Of a DNA stretch of 64,000 nt, positions 9,231-16,543 are shown one piece after another. The DNA lies in contig OMYN01000009.1 of assembly GCA_900315265.1 (NCBI GenBank), positions 62,001 through 126,000 of the forward strand, in the 5' to 3' direction. How positions within the stretch are numbered: the stretch's first letter is position 1; each line of letters opens with the position of its first letter. Under the pieces are notes generated by a model. The model was not told the origin of the DNA and did not search any database. It saw only the letters and a program-made list of their open reading frames with translations. Origin of the DNA: an uncultured Eubacteriales bacterium. Lineage in GTDB: Bacteria > Bacillota > Clostridia > Lachnospirales > Bianqueaceae. The position numbers and the translations under genes were made by a program.

Positions 9231-9525
9231 AAGTTGGAAATTTGAATATAAGCAGTTGATTCAGACCATGGAGGACATGGGCTACCCCGAGGAAATGGGA
9301 AAAAAGATAGCCAGCAGTTTAGGATCGGAAACCATGATACACCGTATGCGTGTCTACCTGCAGATGGTGCAGCCGGAAAGTCCGGAAGAGATCGGGGACG
9401 AATTGACGGCCTTGATGGAAGAGCGGGAAAAGTGGCGGGATCAGGCGGAAACAAGGGAAGCCAGCGAGTATTACAATCGTTTTCTGTATGAGCGACGCCC
9501 GGACAGTGATCGGGATGATGATTAA
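9217..9525 (+). CDS. Small acidic protein overlapping the radical SAM gene
   Basis: A 102-residue protein I cannot assign to a named family. It is rich in Glu, Arg and Met, has no Cys, no signal peptide and no membrane segment, and is predicted to be mostly helical (a first helix around 10-35, then about 55-90). The start overlaps the end of the maturase gene by 14 bases and a good AAGGGAGG lies 5-12 bases upstream inside that gene, so it is very probably real and co-expressed. A rho-independent terminator follows 8 bases after the stop, making it the last gene of the unit. It could be a partner of the maturase, but that is only context. Confidence 0.75.
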   Translation: MNPNESWKFEYKQLIQTMEDMGYPEEMGKKIASSLGSETMIHRMRVYLQMVQPESPEEIGDELTALMEEREKWRDQAETREASEYYNRFLYERRPDSDRDDD

Positions 9526-9532
9526 ATGCAAT

Positions 9533-9570
9533 AAAGGCCATGGTTTTATGCAAATCCATTGGCCTTTTTA
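9533..9570 (+). terminator. Rho-independent terminator after the maturase unit
   Basis: Stem AAAGGCCATGG paired with CCATTGGCCTTT (one bulged T), followed by a T-run. It lies directly after the small protein gene and before the asnB promoter. Confidence 0.8.
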
Positions 9571-9583
9571 TGCAAAATTTTTC

Positions 9584-9612
9584 TTGACAGTCTTTTTCTG
9601 CAATGTTATTAT
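9584..9612 (+). promoter_or_regulatory. Sigma-A promoter of the asnB T-box transcript
   Basis: Perfect -35 TTGACA (9584-9589), 17-base spacer, -10 TATTAT (9607-9612) preceded by an extended -10 TG at 9604-9605. Transcription should begin near 9619, giving a leader of about 315 bases. Confidence 0.85.
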
Positions 9613-9618
9613 GCAGGA

Positions 9619-9934
9619 AATTCAAATTCAGAAGCAATGAGAAAGAAAAGTACTCCGGAAATGGACCGTACAGAGAGGCAGGACAAGCTGTTCATAAGCT
9701 TTGGTGAGACGTTTTGCCGGAACAGCCGGACGAAGAACACTTTCTAGCTCCGAACCCAAAGTCAGGCAAGGGTTTTCCGGGCCGGGCCAGTAGGAGAGGC
9801 GTTAAGGCGGTACGTTATCATCGCCAGGGCTTGTTAGAGCCTGGAAAGAGAAGTAAAACAGGTGGCACCACGAAGAGGCGGCATTCGTCCTGATAGATCA
9901 GGAACAATGCCGTCAACTTAGGAGGTGCCTTTTT
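9619..9934 (+). promoter_or_regulatory. T-box leader (tRNA-Asn-responsive) of asnB
   Basis: Stem I closes with AGAAAG (9640-9645) and CTTTCT (9740-9745). The specifier loop has AGTA (9649-9652) on one side, and TCCGG (9654-9658) pairs with CCGGA (9726-9730) above it. The 3' side of the loop presents AAC at 9736-9738, the asparagine codon. The T-box sequence GGTGGCACCACG (9861-9872) exposes TGGC, which matches an acceptor end GCCA as expected for tRNA-Asn with discriminator G. GGCACC (9864-9869) can instead pair with GGTGCC (9924-9929), followed by TTTTT, as the terminator. The ribosome binding site AGGAGG overlaps that 3' strand, so folding could also block translation. Confidence 0.9.
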
Positions 9935-11515
9935 ATGTGCTCGATTTTCGCAGTTTTAAGTCATAGTGTAGAAGAAAAAACCTTACGGGAATGCTTTGAC
10001 CGTACTTTATCCCGGGGTCCCGATATGAGCCGGTTCCTTCCGGTGGGACAGGGATATATGGGCTTCCACAGGCTGGCTATCATGGGCCTGGACGAGACCG
10101 GTATGCAGCCTTTCAGCATGGGAGACGATTATGTCATCTGTAACGGTGAGTTATACGGCTTCCGTCCTCTCAGAGAACGCTATGCTAAAGTCTATGACTT
10201 AAAGAGCCAGTCGGACTGCGAGATCCTGCTGCCTTTGTACTATGAATATGGTCTGGATATGTTTCAGACTATGGATGCGGAATTTGCTCTTGTCTTATAT
10301 GACAGTAAGAAGAAACAATGGATCGCTGCCCGGGATCCGATCGGGATCCGGCCTTTGTATTACGGACAGCTGGCGGATGGTTCCATGGCCTTTGCCTCAG
10401 AGCCCCAGAACCTCCTGGGCCTTTGCAAGGTCATCATGCCTTTCCCTCCCGGAACCTACTGGGCGGACGGTGAATTTCACCGCTATGCAGATCCGGCTCA
10501 TGTGGATCAGTTTACCATGGCGGATGAAGAGACGGTGTGCCGCAGCCTTCATGATCTGCTGGTCGAAGGGGTCAAAAAACGCCTGGACTCGGATGCCCCT
10601 CTCGGATTTCTTTTGTCAGGCGGCCTTGATTCTTCCCTGGTATGCGCGATCGCACAACAGCAGCTGGATAAACCCATCCGGACCTTCTCGATCGGTATGG
10701 ATGTCGATGCCATCGATCTGAAATATGCCCGTCAGGTAGCGGATTATATCAAAAGCGACCATACAGAGGTCATTATTTCCAAAGAAGACGTCATTGATTC
10801 TCTTCCGACCGTGGTAAAATTACTGGGCACCTGGGATATTACGACCATCCGGGCCAGTGTCGGCATGTATCTGGTCTGCAAATGGATCCACGAACATACT
10901 AATGTACGGGTCCTTTTGACCGGTGAGATCTCGGACGAACTTTTCGGTTATAAGTATACCGATTTTGCCCCTTCGCCTGCGGAATTCCAGAAAGAAGCCC
11001 AAAAGCGCATCCGAGAGCTTCATGTATATGATGTACTCAGAGCCGACCGCTGCATTTCCGTAAACTCTATGGAGGCCAGGGTACCCTTCGGAGATCTGGC
11101 TTTTGCAAGGTACGCCATGAGTATCGATCCGAGTCTGAAAATGAACCGGCACAATATGGGTAAGTATCTGATCCGTAAGGCTTTCGAAGAGGATAAGATC
11201 CTGCCTGAAAGTATCCTGTGGCGGCAGAAAGCAGCGTTTTCGGATGCAGTCGGCCATTCCATGGTCGACGACATTAAGGAATATGCGGAAACCTTGTATA
11301 CCGATGAGGAATTCCGTAAGCTGGCAGAGCAGTACAGCTACCGCCGGCCATTTACCAAAGAAAGTCTTTTGTACCGCCAGCTGTTCGAACGCTGCTATCC
11401 GGATCAGGCCCGTATGATCCCCGACTACTGGATGCCCAATAAGACTTGGCCGGGCTGTGATGTCGATGATCCGTCTGCGCGCGTCCTGAGCAATTACGGG
11501 GCCAGCGGAGTCTGA
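9935..11515 (+). CDS. asnB: Asparagine synthase (glutamine-hydrolysing)
   Basis: Converts aspartate to asparagine using glutamine and ATP. Cys2 after the start Met is the class II glutaminase nucleophile (MCSIFAVL), with the glutamine-site segment YVICNGELYGF near residue 68. The synthetase domain carries the PP-loop FLLSGGLDSSLVCA near residue 225 and the TGEISDELFGYKY segment. The length of 526 residues is close to E. coli AsnB. It is a monocistronic unit between a T-box leader specific for tRNA-Asn and its own terminator, so it should be induced when charged tRNA-Asn is scarce. Confidence 0.96.
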   Translation: MCSIFAVLSHSVEEKTLRECFDRTLSRGPDMSRFLPVGQGYMGFHRLAIMGLDETGMQPFSMGDDYVICNGELYGFRPLRERYAKVYDLKSQSDCEILLPLYYEYGLDMFQTMDAEFALVLYDSKKKQWIAARDPIGIRPLYYGQLADGSMAFASEPQNLLGLCKVIMPFPPGTYWADGEFHRYADPAHVDQFTMADEETVCRSLHDLLVEGVKKRLDSDAPLGFLLSGGLDSSLVCAIAQQQLDKPIRTFSIGMDVDAIDLKYARQVADYIKSDHTEVIISKEDVIDSLPTVVKLLGTWDITTIRASVGMYLVCKWIHEHTNVRVLLTGEISDELFGYKYTDFAPSPAEFQKEAQKRIRELHVYDVLRADRCISVNSMEARVPFGDLAFARYAMSIDPSLKMNRHNMGKYLIRKAFEEDKILPESILWRQKAAFSDAVGHSMVDDIKEYAETLYTDEEFRKLAEQYSYRRPFTKESLLYRQLFERCYPDQARMIPDYWMPNKTWPGCDVDDPSARVLSNYGASGV

Positions 11516-11571
11516 ACGGTGCCGGCTGGCACAACTTTTATGGTATTAAATAAAAATCAGCGTTATAATCC

Positions 11572-11617
11572 GATACGGTACCTGTCCTGAAATAAGGCAG
11601 ATACCGTATCCTTTTTT
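11572..11617 (+). terminator. Rho-independent terminator of asnB
   Basis: GATACGGTA (11572-11580) pairs with TACCGTATC (11602-11610), followed by CTTTTTT. It separates asnB from the GH36-like gene. Confidence 0.85.
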
Positions 11618-11652
11618 ATTTCATAATAATTTGGTCTGTAAGGAGATTTGCT

Positions 11653-13191
11653 ATGGAACCTTCTGTTTATCTGATCGATGAATCAGGATGCCATCAGGTA
11701 TCGCAGCCCCGAGGCACATATAAAGATGCGGAAGTTTGTTATGTGGATCAGACATTGACATTCAGTCAAAAAACGGCAGGAATAACAGCCATCCGCTTGG
11801 TCTGGTCTGCCGCCTTTGATGAAGACACCCTGTTTTTAGGGGATGTTTGGGAGCGGGGTTATTCCGACATGGGCTGGAAGAAGCTGGAAGAAACCGGAAA
11901 AATGCCCTGGTATTTTCTGGCCTATTCCCAGGCAAGCGGAAAGACCAGGGGCTTTGGGGTAAGAACACAGCCGAATGCCCTGATCTACTGGACCGTGTCC
12001 CGGGATCAAGTGACTATGACGGCGGATATCCGCAGCGGCAGCCGGCCCGCCCTGCTGAACGGGCGAAGACTGACCGTCTGCCAGGTGGTCATGTCCGATT
12101 TCGAAGGCGATAGTTTTGAAGCGGCTTCGGCCTTCTGTTCGCAGATGTGTGATCATCCCCGCCTGCCCAAACGTCCCATCTACGGAGGGAACGACTGGTA
12201 TTGTAATTACGGCGACAGTTCTTATGAAAAGTTAGCCCAGCTTACCAAAGATATCGTCGAGGTCAGCCCCAAAGATCCCAAGCCTTACGTGGTCGTTGAT
12301 GATGGCTGGCAGCTTTGCCACCACCTGACGGATAAAGAGGAAGAGTCTTTCAACGGAGGACCCTGGATCGAAGGCAACAGAAATTTCGGCAGCATGAAGA
12401 AAATGGCTGACACCATCAGCAGCCTGGGAGCCATACCGGCTATCTGGTTCCGTCCCTTATTTACGGTTCAAAAGGTATCGGAAGACATGCTGCTGCGGCA
12501 TCAGGGATTAAAATATACCCTTGACCCGTCGGTGCCGGCCGTGATCGATCTGGTCCGGGAAGATGTCCGGCGTTTTAAAGACTGGGGCTATCAGCTGATC
12601 AAACACGACTTTACTTCCTTTGACATCATCGGCAAATGGGGAAGGGAGCAGGATGCTTACCTTGATGATCTGCCTGTATTTCATGACCGGACGCGGACGA
12701 CGGCAGAGATCATTAAAGACCTTTACGCGGCCATCCGTCAGGAGGCCGGGGAGGATACGGTCATCATCGGCTGCAACACCATGGGTCATCTGGCTGCGGG
12801 ATTTTTCGAATCCCAGCGCACCGGCGACGATACCAGCGGGGTCGAGTGGAGCCGCACCCGCGATTACGGTGTCAACACCATGGCTTTCCGTATGCCCCAG
12901 CAGGGACGCTTCTACCTGTGCGACGCAGACTGCGTAGGCATCACCGGAAAGATCGATTGGAAGACCAACCGCAAATGGCTGGATCTGGCGGCAAAAAGCG
13001 GAACGGCCCTCTTTGTCTCCATAGGGCGTGGTACCATGACCGATCAAATGCGCGCCGATCTTAAGCGGGCCTTTGCTCAGGCGGCCTCCAACACCCAGCC
13101 GTCGGTGCCGCTGGACTGGCTGCATCAAAAAACGCCCTGCACCTGGCAGAGCGCTTTCGGGACCGACACCTACAACTGGAACGAGGAATAA
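11653..13191 (+). CDS. GH36-like glycoside hydrolase (alpha-galactosidase superfamily)
   Basis: Cytosolic protein of 512 residues. An N-terminal beta-rich region (1-160) precedes a TIM barrel. DDGW at 216-219, the hallmark of GH36/GH27-type enzymes and raffinose synthases, follows PYVVV. KHDF at 317-320 sits where the catalytic nucleophile Asp is expected (LIKHDFTSFD), and GVEWSRTRDYG near 395 could hold the acid/base. It is shorter than typical GH36 alpha-galactosidases (about 700 residues), so the substrate is uncertain. AAGGAG lies 7-12 bases before the start. The 3' end overlaps the convergent gene by 22 bases. Confidence 0.75.
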   Translation: MEPSVYLIDESGCHQVSQPRGTYKDAEVCYVDQTLTFSQKTAGITAIRLVWSAAFDEDTLFLGDVWERGYSDMGWKKLEETGKMPWYFLAYSQASGKTRGFGVRTQPNALIYWTVSRDQVTMTADIRSGSRPALLNGRRLTVCQVVMSDFEGDSFEAASAFCSQMCDHPRLPKRPIYGGNDWYCNYGDSSYEKLAQLTKDIVEVSPKDPKPYVVVDDGWQLCHHLTDKEEESFNGGPWIEGNRNFGSMKKMADTISSLGAIPAIWFRPLFTVQKVSEDMLLRHQGLKYTLDPSVPAVIDLVREDVRRFKDWGYQLIKHDFTSFDIIGKWGREQDAYLDDLPVFHDRTRTTAEIIKDLYAAIRQEAGEDTVIIGCNTMGHLAAGFFESQRTGDDTSGVEWSRTRDYGVNTMAFRMPQQGRFYLCDADCVGITGKIDWKTNRKWLDLAAKSGTALFVSIGRGTMTDQMRADLKRAFAQAASNTQPSVPLDWLHQKTPCTWQSAFGTDTYNWNEE

Positions 13192-14234
13192 GTATCCTTT
13201 TCCAAAATCATTTTTACACTGTCATCAAGCAGGTTCATCTTGTCCCATCCGTCTTCTGTCCTGGTAAGAAGGGTGGTCCAGGAGGCCTCTTGGATATGGG
13301 GCAGCTGCTTTTGTCCGCTTGCGGTCAGGGCAGCTGCTTTTGCGTAAGGCGTCCAGGTGGACAGACCGCAGATAAAAGAGTTGCCCCGGCTGATCCCGGC
13401 GATCAATCGAAGAAGGAAAAGGCGAAGCTCCAGATCCTTTTCGGCCTTACGGCACAAATCCTTCAAAGAGTTATTCCGATACGCCTCCTGAATGGACTGG
13501 ATCAGGACCCCGTAGCCTCCCGCCGTATTTTCAAGGCGGCGGTCAAAATCCTCTTTGGAAAGAGAAAAGACCGGAGTAAGAAGGGCATACAGGTCAAGAT
13601 CGGTAAGGGAAGAGTCGGGAGCCAGATGCCCTGGGCCTGTCTTGGATTCGACTTCGGCTTCCTTGTTGATCGGGATAAATTCTACAGGGATCAGGCAGTA
13701 GAGCTGCTTTTCTACCTTGAGCACCTCAGCAGCCAGGGCGTTGACCGGCTTGGACAAAAGCTTTCCGGCCCCCGGAACAAAGGGCTCGACAGCGGCTGCC
13801 TGAGCCTTGATATAGGAGGATGGATCGGACGCGAGGTTATCCTTGAGGGACTGCTGGAAGGGCATAGGCCAGGTAAACAGGAAATAACCGGCTTGGACCA
13901 GAAGGCTGCAGGCTTTATCAGGATCCATTCCCATAGGATCTACCGGAAGCAGGATGCGGTCGACCAGGTGAAGGCTGCGCAATAGGCTGACAGCGCTGAA
14001 GGCAGCTGTTGAAAAGCCGGACAGAGTGCAGACCAGGGGGAGGGTAAAGGCAATATCGCACCCTTTGACCTGAGGATGGGTAAAGAGTCGGCCCTGGGGA
14101 GAGATCAGGCCCGGGACTACGCCTATCATCAGTTCATCTGTGCCGGGGGAAGAGGGGGTGCAGGAAGCCTTGACCGGCCGGAAATCAAAATCAGTGAAAG
14201 AAATGACAGCACAGTATTTCATGGAAAAATTCAT
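13170..14234 (-). CDS. Uncharacterised protein next to ROK kinase
   Basis: I do not recognise this protein of about 354 residues. It has no signal peptide and no clear membrane helix. The middle is rich in Ala, Leu and Pro (AVEPFVPGAGKLLSKPVNALAAEVL) and the C-terminal half looks helical and charged. The frame reaches back into the ROK gene, but a start there would overlap it by 92 bases. ATG 14234 (GGGGG about 12 bases upstream) or ATG 14222 is more likely, and neither has a good ribosome binding site. It follows the ROK gene after a strong hairpin and overlaps the convergent GH36-like gene tail by 22 bases. Its coding nature rests on length and the absence of a rival frame. Confidence 0.6.
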   Translation of the reverse strand: MNFSMKYCAVISFTDFDFRPVKASCTPSSPGTDELMIGVVPGLISPQGRLFTHPQVKGCDIAFTLPLVCTLSGFSTAAFSAVSLLRSLHLVDRILLPVDPMGMDPDKACSLLVQAGYFLFTWPMPFQQSLKDNLASDPSSYIKAQAAAVEPFVPGAGKLLSKPVNALAAEVLKVEKQLYCLIPVEFIPINKEAEVESKTGPGHLAPDSSLTDLDLYALLTPVFSLSKEDFDRRLENTAGGYGVLIQSIQEAYRNNSLKDLCRKAEKDLELRLFLLRLIAGISRGNSFICGLSTWTPYAKAAALTASGQKQLPHIQEASWTTLLTRTEDGWDKMNLLDDSVKMILEKDTYSSFQL

Positions 14235-14246
14235 ATAAGAGAAAGC

Positions 14247-14266
14247 CCCCGGCTCTTGGGCCGGGG
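14247..14266 (-). terminator. GC-rich hairpin after the ROK kinase gene
   Basis: CCCCGGC (14247-14253) pairs with GCCGGGG (14260-14266). On the reverse strand it is followed by a weak T-rich stretch (CTTTCTCTT). It may reduce transcription into the next reverse gene. Confidence 0.5.
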
Positions 14267-14286
14267 ACCGATCGTTATAAAAGGTC

Positions 14287-15225
14287 TTACAGTACCTGAC
14301 GGACAGCTCCGTAAATACCGGCGTCGTTGCCCAGGGTAGCCAGGGTGATCTTGGCGTTTTCGGAAGCATGGAAAGCATACTTCTTAAAATACTTTTCCGT
14401 TACGTCGATCAGAATCTGACCGGCCTTGGAAACGCCGCCGCCGATGACGTAAACTTCAGGGTCAACGACGCAGCTGATCAAAGCAAAGGCACGGCCCAGC
14501 ATGTCGCCCAGCTTGTCGACCAGATCCAGAGCCGCCTGATCGCCGGCCTTGGCCGCGTCGAAGATGTCTTTGGCGGAAGGATCGGCAATATTTTTAAGAC
14601 TGCTCTCGCCCGTGTAGGAAGCCAGGTAATCATTTGCCATACGGGTGATACCGGTCGCAGATGCGTACTGTTCCAGATGTCCCTTTTTGCCGCAGCCGCA
14701 GACAGCGGTTTCGTTGGGATTCATGCACATATGACCGATCTCGCCGGCAGCGCCGAAGGTACCGGGAACTATCTTGCCGTTCAGGATGATGCCGCCGCCG
14801 ACACCGGTGCCCAGGGTAGCCATTACCACGTTCTGATGGCCCTGGCCGCCGCCTTTCCACATTTCGCCAAGAGCTGCTACATTGGCGTCGTTGCCGACCT
14901 TAACGGTCAGGCCGCCCAGTTTTTCGGACAGTTCCTTACCGACGTCGATCACGCCCCAGCCGATGTTGACGCAGCGGTTGACCACGGTCTCGTTAAGGAC
15001 CGGACCGGGAACGTCGATGCCGACGCCTTCTACCTGGTCAGCGCCGATGCCCTTTTCCTTCATCTTTCCTAATACGGATGCGGCAATGTCAGACAGCACG
15101 TTAGCACCGTTATTGCTCTTGTCCGTAGGGATCTCCCATTTTTCAAGAATGGTGCCCTGGGGATCGAACAGGCCGATCTTAACGGTAGTGCCGCCAAGAT
15201 CGATACCGAAAGCATAAGATTTCAT
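14287..15225 (-). CDS. ROK family sugar kinase (glucokinase-like)
   Basis: Phosphorylates a hexose with ATP in the cytosol. FGIDLGGTTVKIGLF at the N-terminus is the phosphate-1 motif, LGTGVGGGII near residue 130 is the second glycine-rich motif, and the ROK signature with a Zn-binding cysteine cluster (CGCGKKGHLEQYAS) is near residue 170. The product of 312 residues has the normal family length and most resembles Firmicutes glucokinase; other hexoses remain possible. ATG 15225 was chosen because GGAGG lies 6-10 bases upstream; an in-frame GTG at 15237 is inside that site. It is divergent from the isomerase gene at 15505. Confidence 0.88.
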   Translation of the reverse strand: MKSYAFGIDLGGTTVKIGLFDPQGTILEKWEIPTDKSNNGANVLSDIAASVLGKMKEKGIGADQVEGVGIDVPGPVLNETVVNRCVNIGWGVIDVGKELSEKLGGLTVKVGNDANVAALGEMWKGGGQGHQNVVMATLGTGVGGGIILNGKIVPGTFGAAGEIGHMCMNPNETAVCGCGKKGHLEQYASATGITRMANDYLASYTGESSLKNIADPSAKDIFDAAKAGDQAALDLVDKLGDMLGRAFALISCVVDPEVYVIGGGVSKAGQILIDVTEKYFKKYAFHASENAKITLATLGNDAGIYGAVRQVL

Positions 15226-15458
15226 AATTTCCTCCACCGATCAGCCGGGACAGTATAGGAATACGGCAGTCTCTTGCCCGGCCTGTCATTGTATTATTTT
15301 CTTTATTGTAATGAAAAAAGACGGTAAGTTCAATGGTATTTTCCAGGCTGCTCGGGAAAGCATAGGCCGAAAGCAGAAAACCGGAAGGCGAAAAAACATG
15401 AAAAAGGCAGAAGAGCGGAAAAAACAATAAAAATGATTACATTTTTGGCAGCTTTCTG

Positions 15459-15467
15459 TGTTATAAT
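15459..15467 (+). promoter_or_regulatory. Extended -10 promoter of the sugar isomerase gene
   Basis: TGTTATAAT: an extended TG motif at 15459-15460 and a perfect TATAAT at 15462-15467. A -35 box is not clear (TTACAT at 15437 would give a 19-base spacer). The rest of the 279-base divergent gap is A-rich, and I see no riboswitch or other motif in it. Confidence 0.6.
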
Positions 15468-15504
15468 GTTTACACCCGTATAATTTATTAAGGAGGTTTT
15501 TCCA

Positions 15505-16434
15505 ATGAAACTTGGACTTATTTCTCCCTGCGAGCCGGCTTCCTACCAGCGCGCAAAGGATTTCGGACTGGATTTTGTTGAGTTCGATCTGAACTATCCC
15601 CGTTATTTCGGAAAACCGGTCGACCAGTACCTGGCTATTAAAGAAGATCTGAAAAAGGCTTCTGAAGAGACAGGTGTCGAGACAGGCGCCGTAGGACGCT
15701 GGGCAAGCCCCATCGTCGCCAAAGACGGCAGCATCAACGAGGAAGAGTGGAGCGAAGTTAAAAAGATCATCGACCTTGGCAAATATCTGGGTGCTCCCAA
15801 CTATCTGTGCTCGGTCGCTTATGTTCCGGAACTTACCTATTATCAGAACATCACCGCAGCCATCAAGGCTCTTCGCCAGATCGTTGCCTATGCAAAAGAG
15901 AACGGTATGAAGACTTCCATCGTCAACTGCATGATGGGCGGCAACTACATCCGTACTCCCGAGCAGTGGAAACTGGTCCTGGATGAGGTCCCGGGCCTGT
16001 ATATCAAGTATGATCCTTCTCACAGCTTCGTACACGGCGGCCAGAACGGCGCTTACTTCAAAGAGGCTATGGAATGGGGCGGCCGCTTCGGTTACGTCCA
16101 TATCAAGGGTGTCCTTCAGGTCGGCGATTCTCACGAGCCCGAAAGCTGGAGAAACTACAATATCCGTCTGGATCATCCGGATTGGAAGGGTATCGACGAA
16201 GTATTCGGCGGCAGCTATATTACTGATAACAACTACGACAACCCGCCGGCAGGCCTTGATACCATCAACTGGCGCGCTTTCTTCGGTGCTCTGTACAAAC
16301 ATGACTATGACGGGTATCTGGCGATCGAGCCTCACAGCCCGTCCTGGAGAAGCGGCGCCAAAGGAGACTGGGGCATCCGCTTCACCGTTAACTATATCCG
16401 CGGCCTGATGATGGACCTGGGCCAGGATAAGTAA
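15505..16434 (+). CDS. Sugar phosphate isomerase/epimerase (AP-endonuclease-2-like TIM barrel)
   Basis: Protein of 309 residues in the xylose-isomerase-like TIM-barrel superfamily. It starts with the first strand MKLGLISPCEP and contains VEFDLNYPRYFG, then KTSIVNCMMGG, the metal-site-like IKYDPSHSF, FGYVHIKGVL and the C-terminal YLAIEPHSPSWR. These His/Asp/Glu residues fit the divalent-metal site of sugar epimerases. The substrate cannot be read from sequence. AAGGAGG precedes the start and a strong terminator follows, so it is a single-gene unit. Confidence 0.85.
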   Translation: MKLGLISPCEPASYQRAKDFGLDFVEFDLNYPRYFGKPVDQYLAIKEDLKKASEETGVETGAVGRWASPIVAKDGSINEEEWSEVKKIIDLGKYLGAPNYLCSVAYVPELTYYQNITAAIKALRQIVAYAKENGMKTSIVNCMMGGNYIRTPEQWKLVLDEVPGLYIKYDPSHSFVHGGQNGAYFKEAMEWGGRFGYVHIKGVLQVGDSHEPESWRNYNIRLDHPDWKGIDEVFGGSYITDNNYDNPPAGLDTINWRAFFGALYKHDYDGYLAIEPHSPSWRSGAKGDWGIRFTVNYIRGLMMDLGQDK

Positions 16435-16451
16435 TCCTTTTGCTTCTGATC

Positions 16452-16491
16452 AAAGCTGTGAAATGTTTATCATATGTTTCACAGCTTTTTT
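16452..16491 (+). terminator. Rho-independent terminator after the isomerase gene
   Basis: AAAGCTGTGAAA (16452-16463) pairs perfectly with TTTCACAGCTTT (16477-16488), followed by more T. Confidence 0.9.
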
Positions 16492-16514
16492 AATGTCTGT
16501 CCTTATCCCGCGTA

Positions 16515-16523
16515 TGCTATAAT
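16515..16523 (+). promoter_or_regulatory. Extended -10 promoter of the isomerase-TolB fusion gene
   Basis: TGCTATAAT with a perfect TATAAT at 16518-16523, 20 bases before the start codon. GGAGGG (16532-16537) is the ribosome binding site, so the leader is very short. Confidence 0.6.
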
Positions 16524-16543
16524 GAAGATATGGAGGGTCGTTT

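Noticed and set aside
4809-9525. RiPP cluster suggested by SagB-like and radical SAM/SPASM genes
   Set aside because: No precursor-like peptide, cyclodehydratase or dedicated exporter is present, the SagB-like gene is separated by a gap and the SPASM enzyme looks like an anSME.
9559-9747. 62-codon frame in the asnB leader
   Set aside because: It crosses the terminator, promoter and T-box stem I, which explain the sequence better; no ribosome binding site.
13290-13985. 231-codon plus-strand frame opposite the unknown protein gene
   Set aside because: No ribosome binding site, and shorter than the minus-strand frame. As neither has a known family, this rejection is less certain than the others.
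15286-16335. 349-codon open frame on the minus strand
   Set aside because: It is antisense to the isomerase gene at 15505, which has a promoter, AAGGAGG and family motifs; the minus frame has none.
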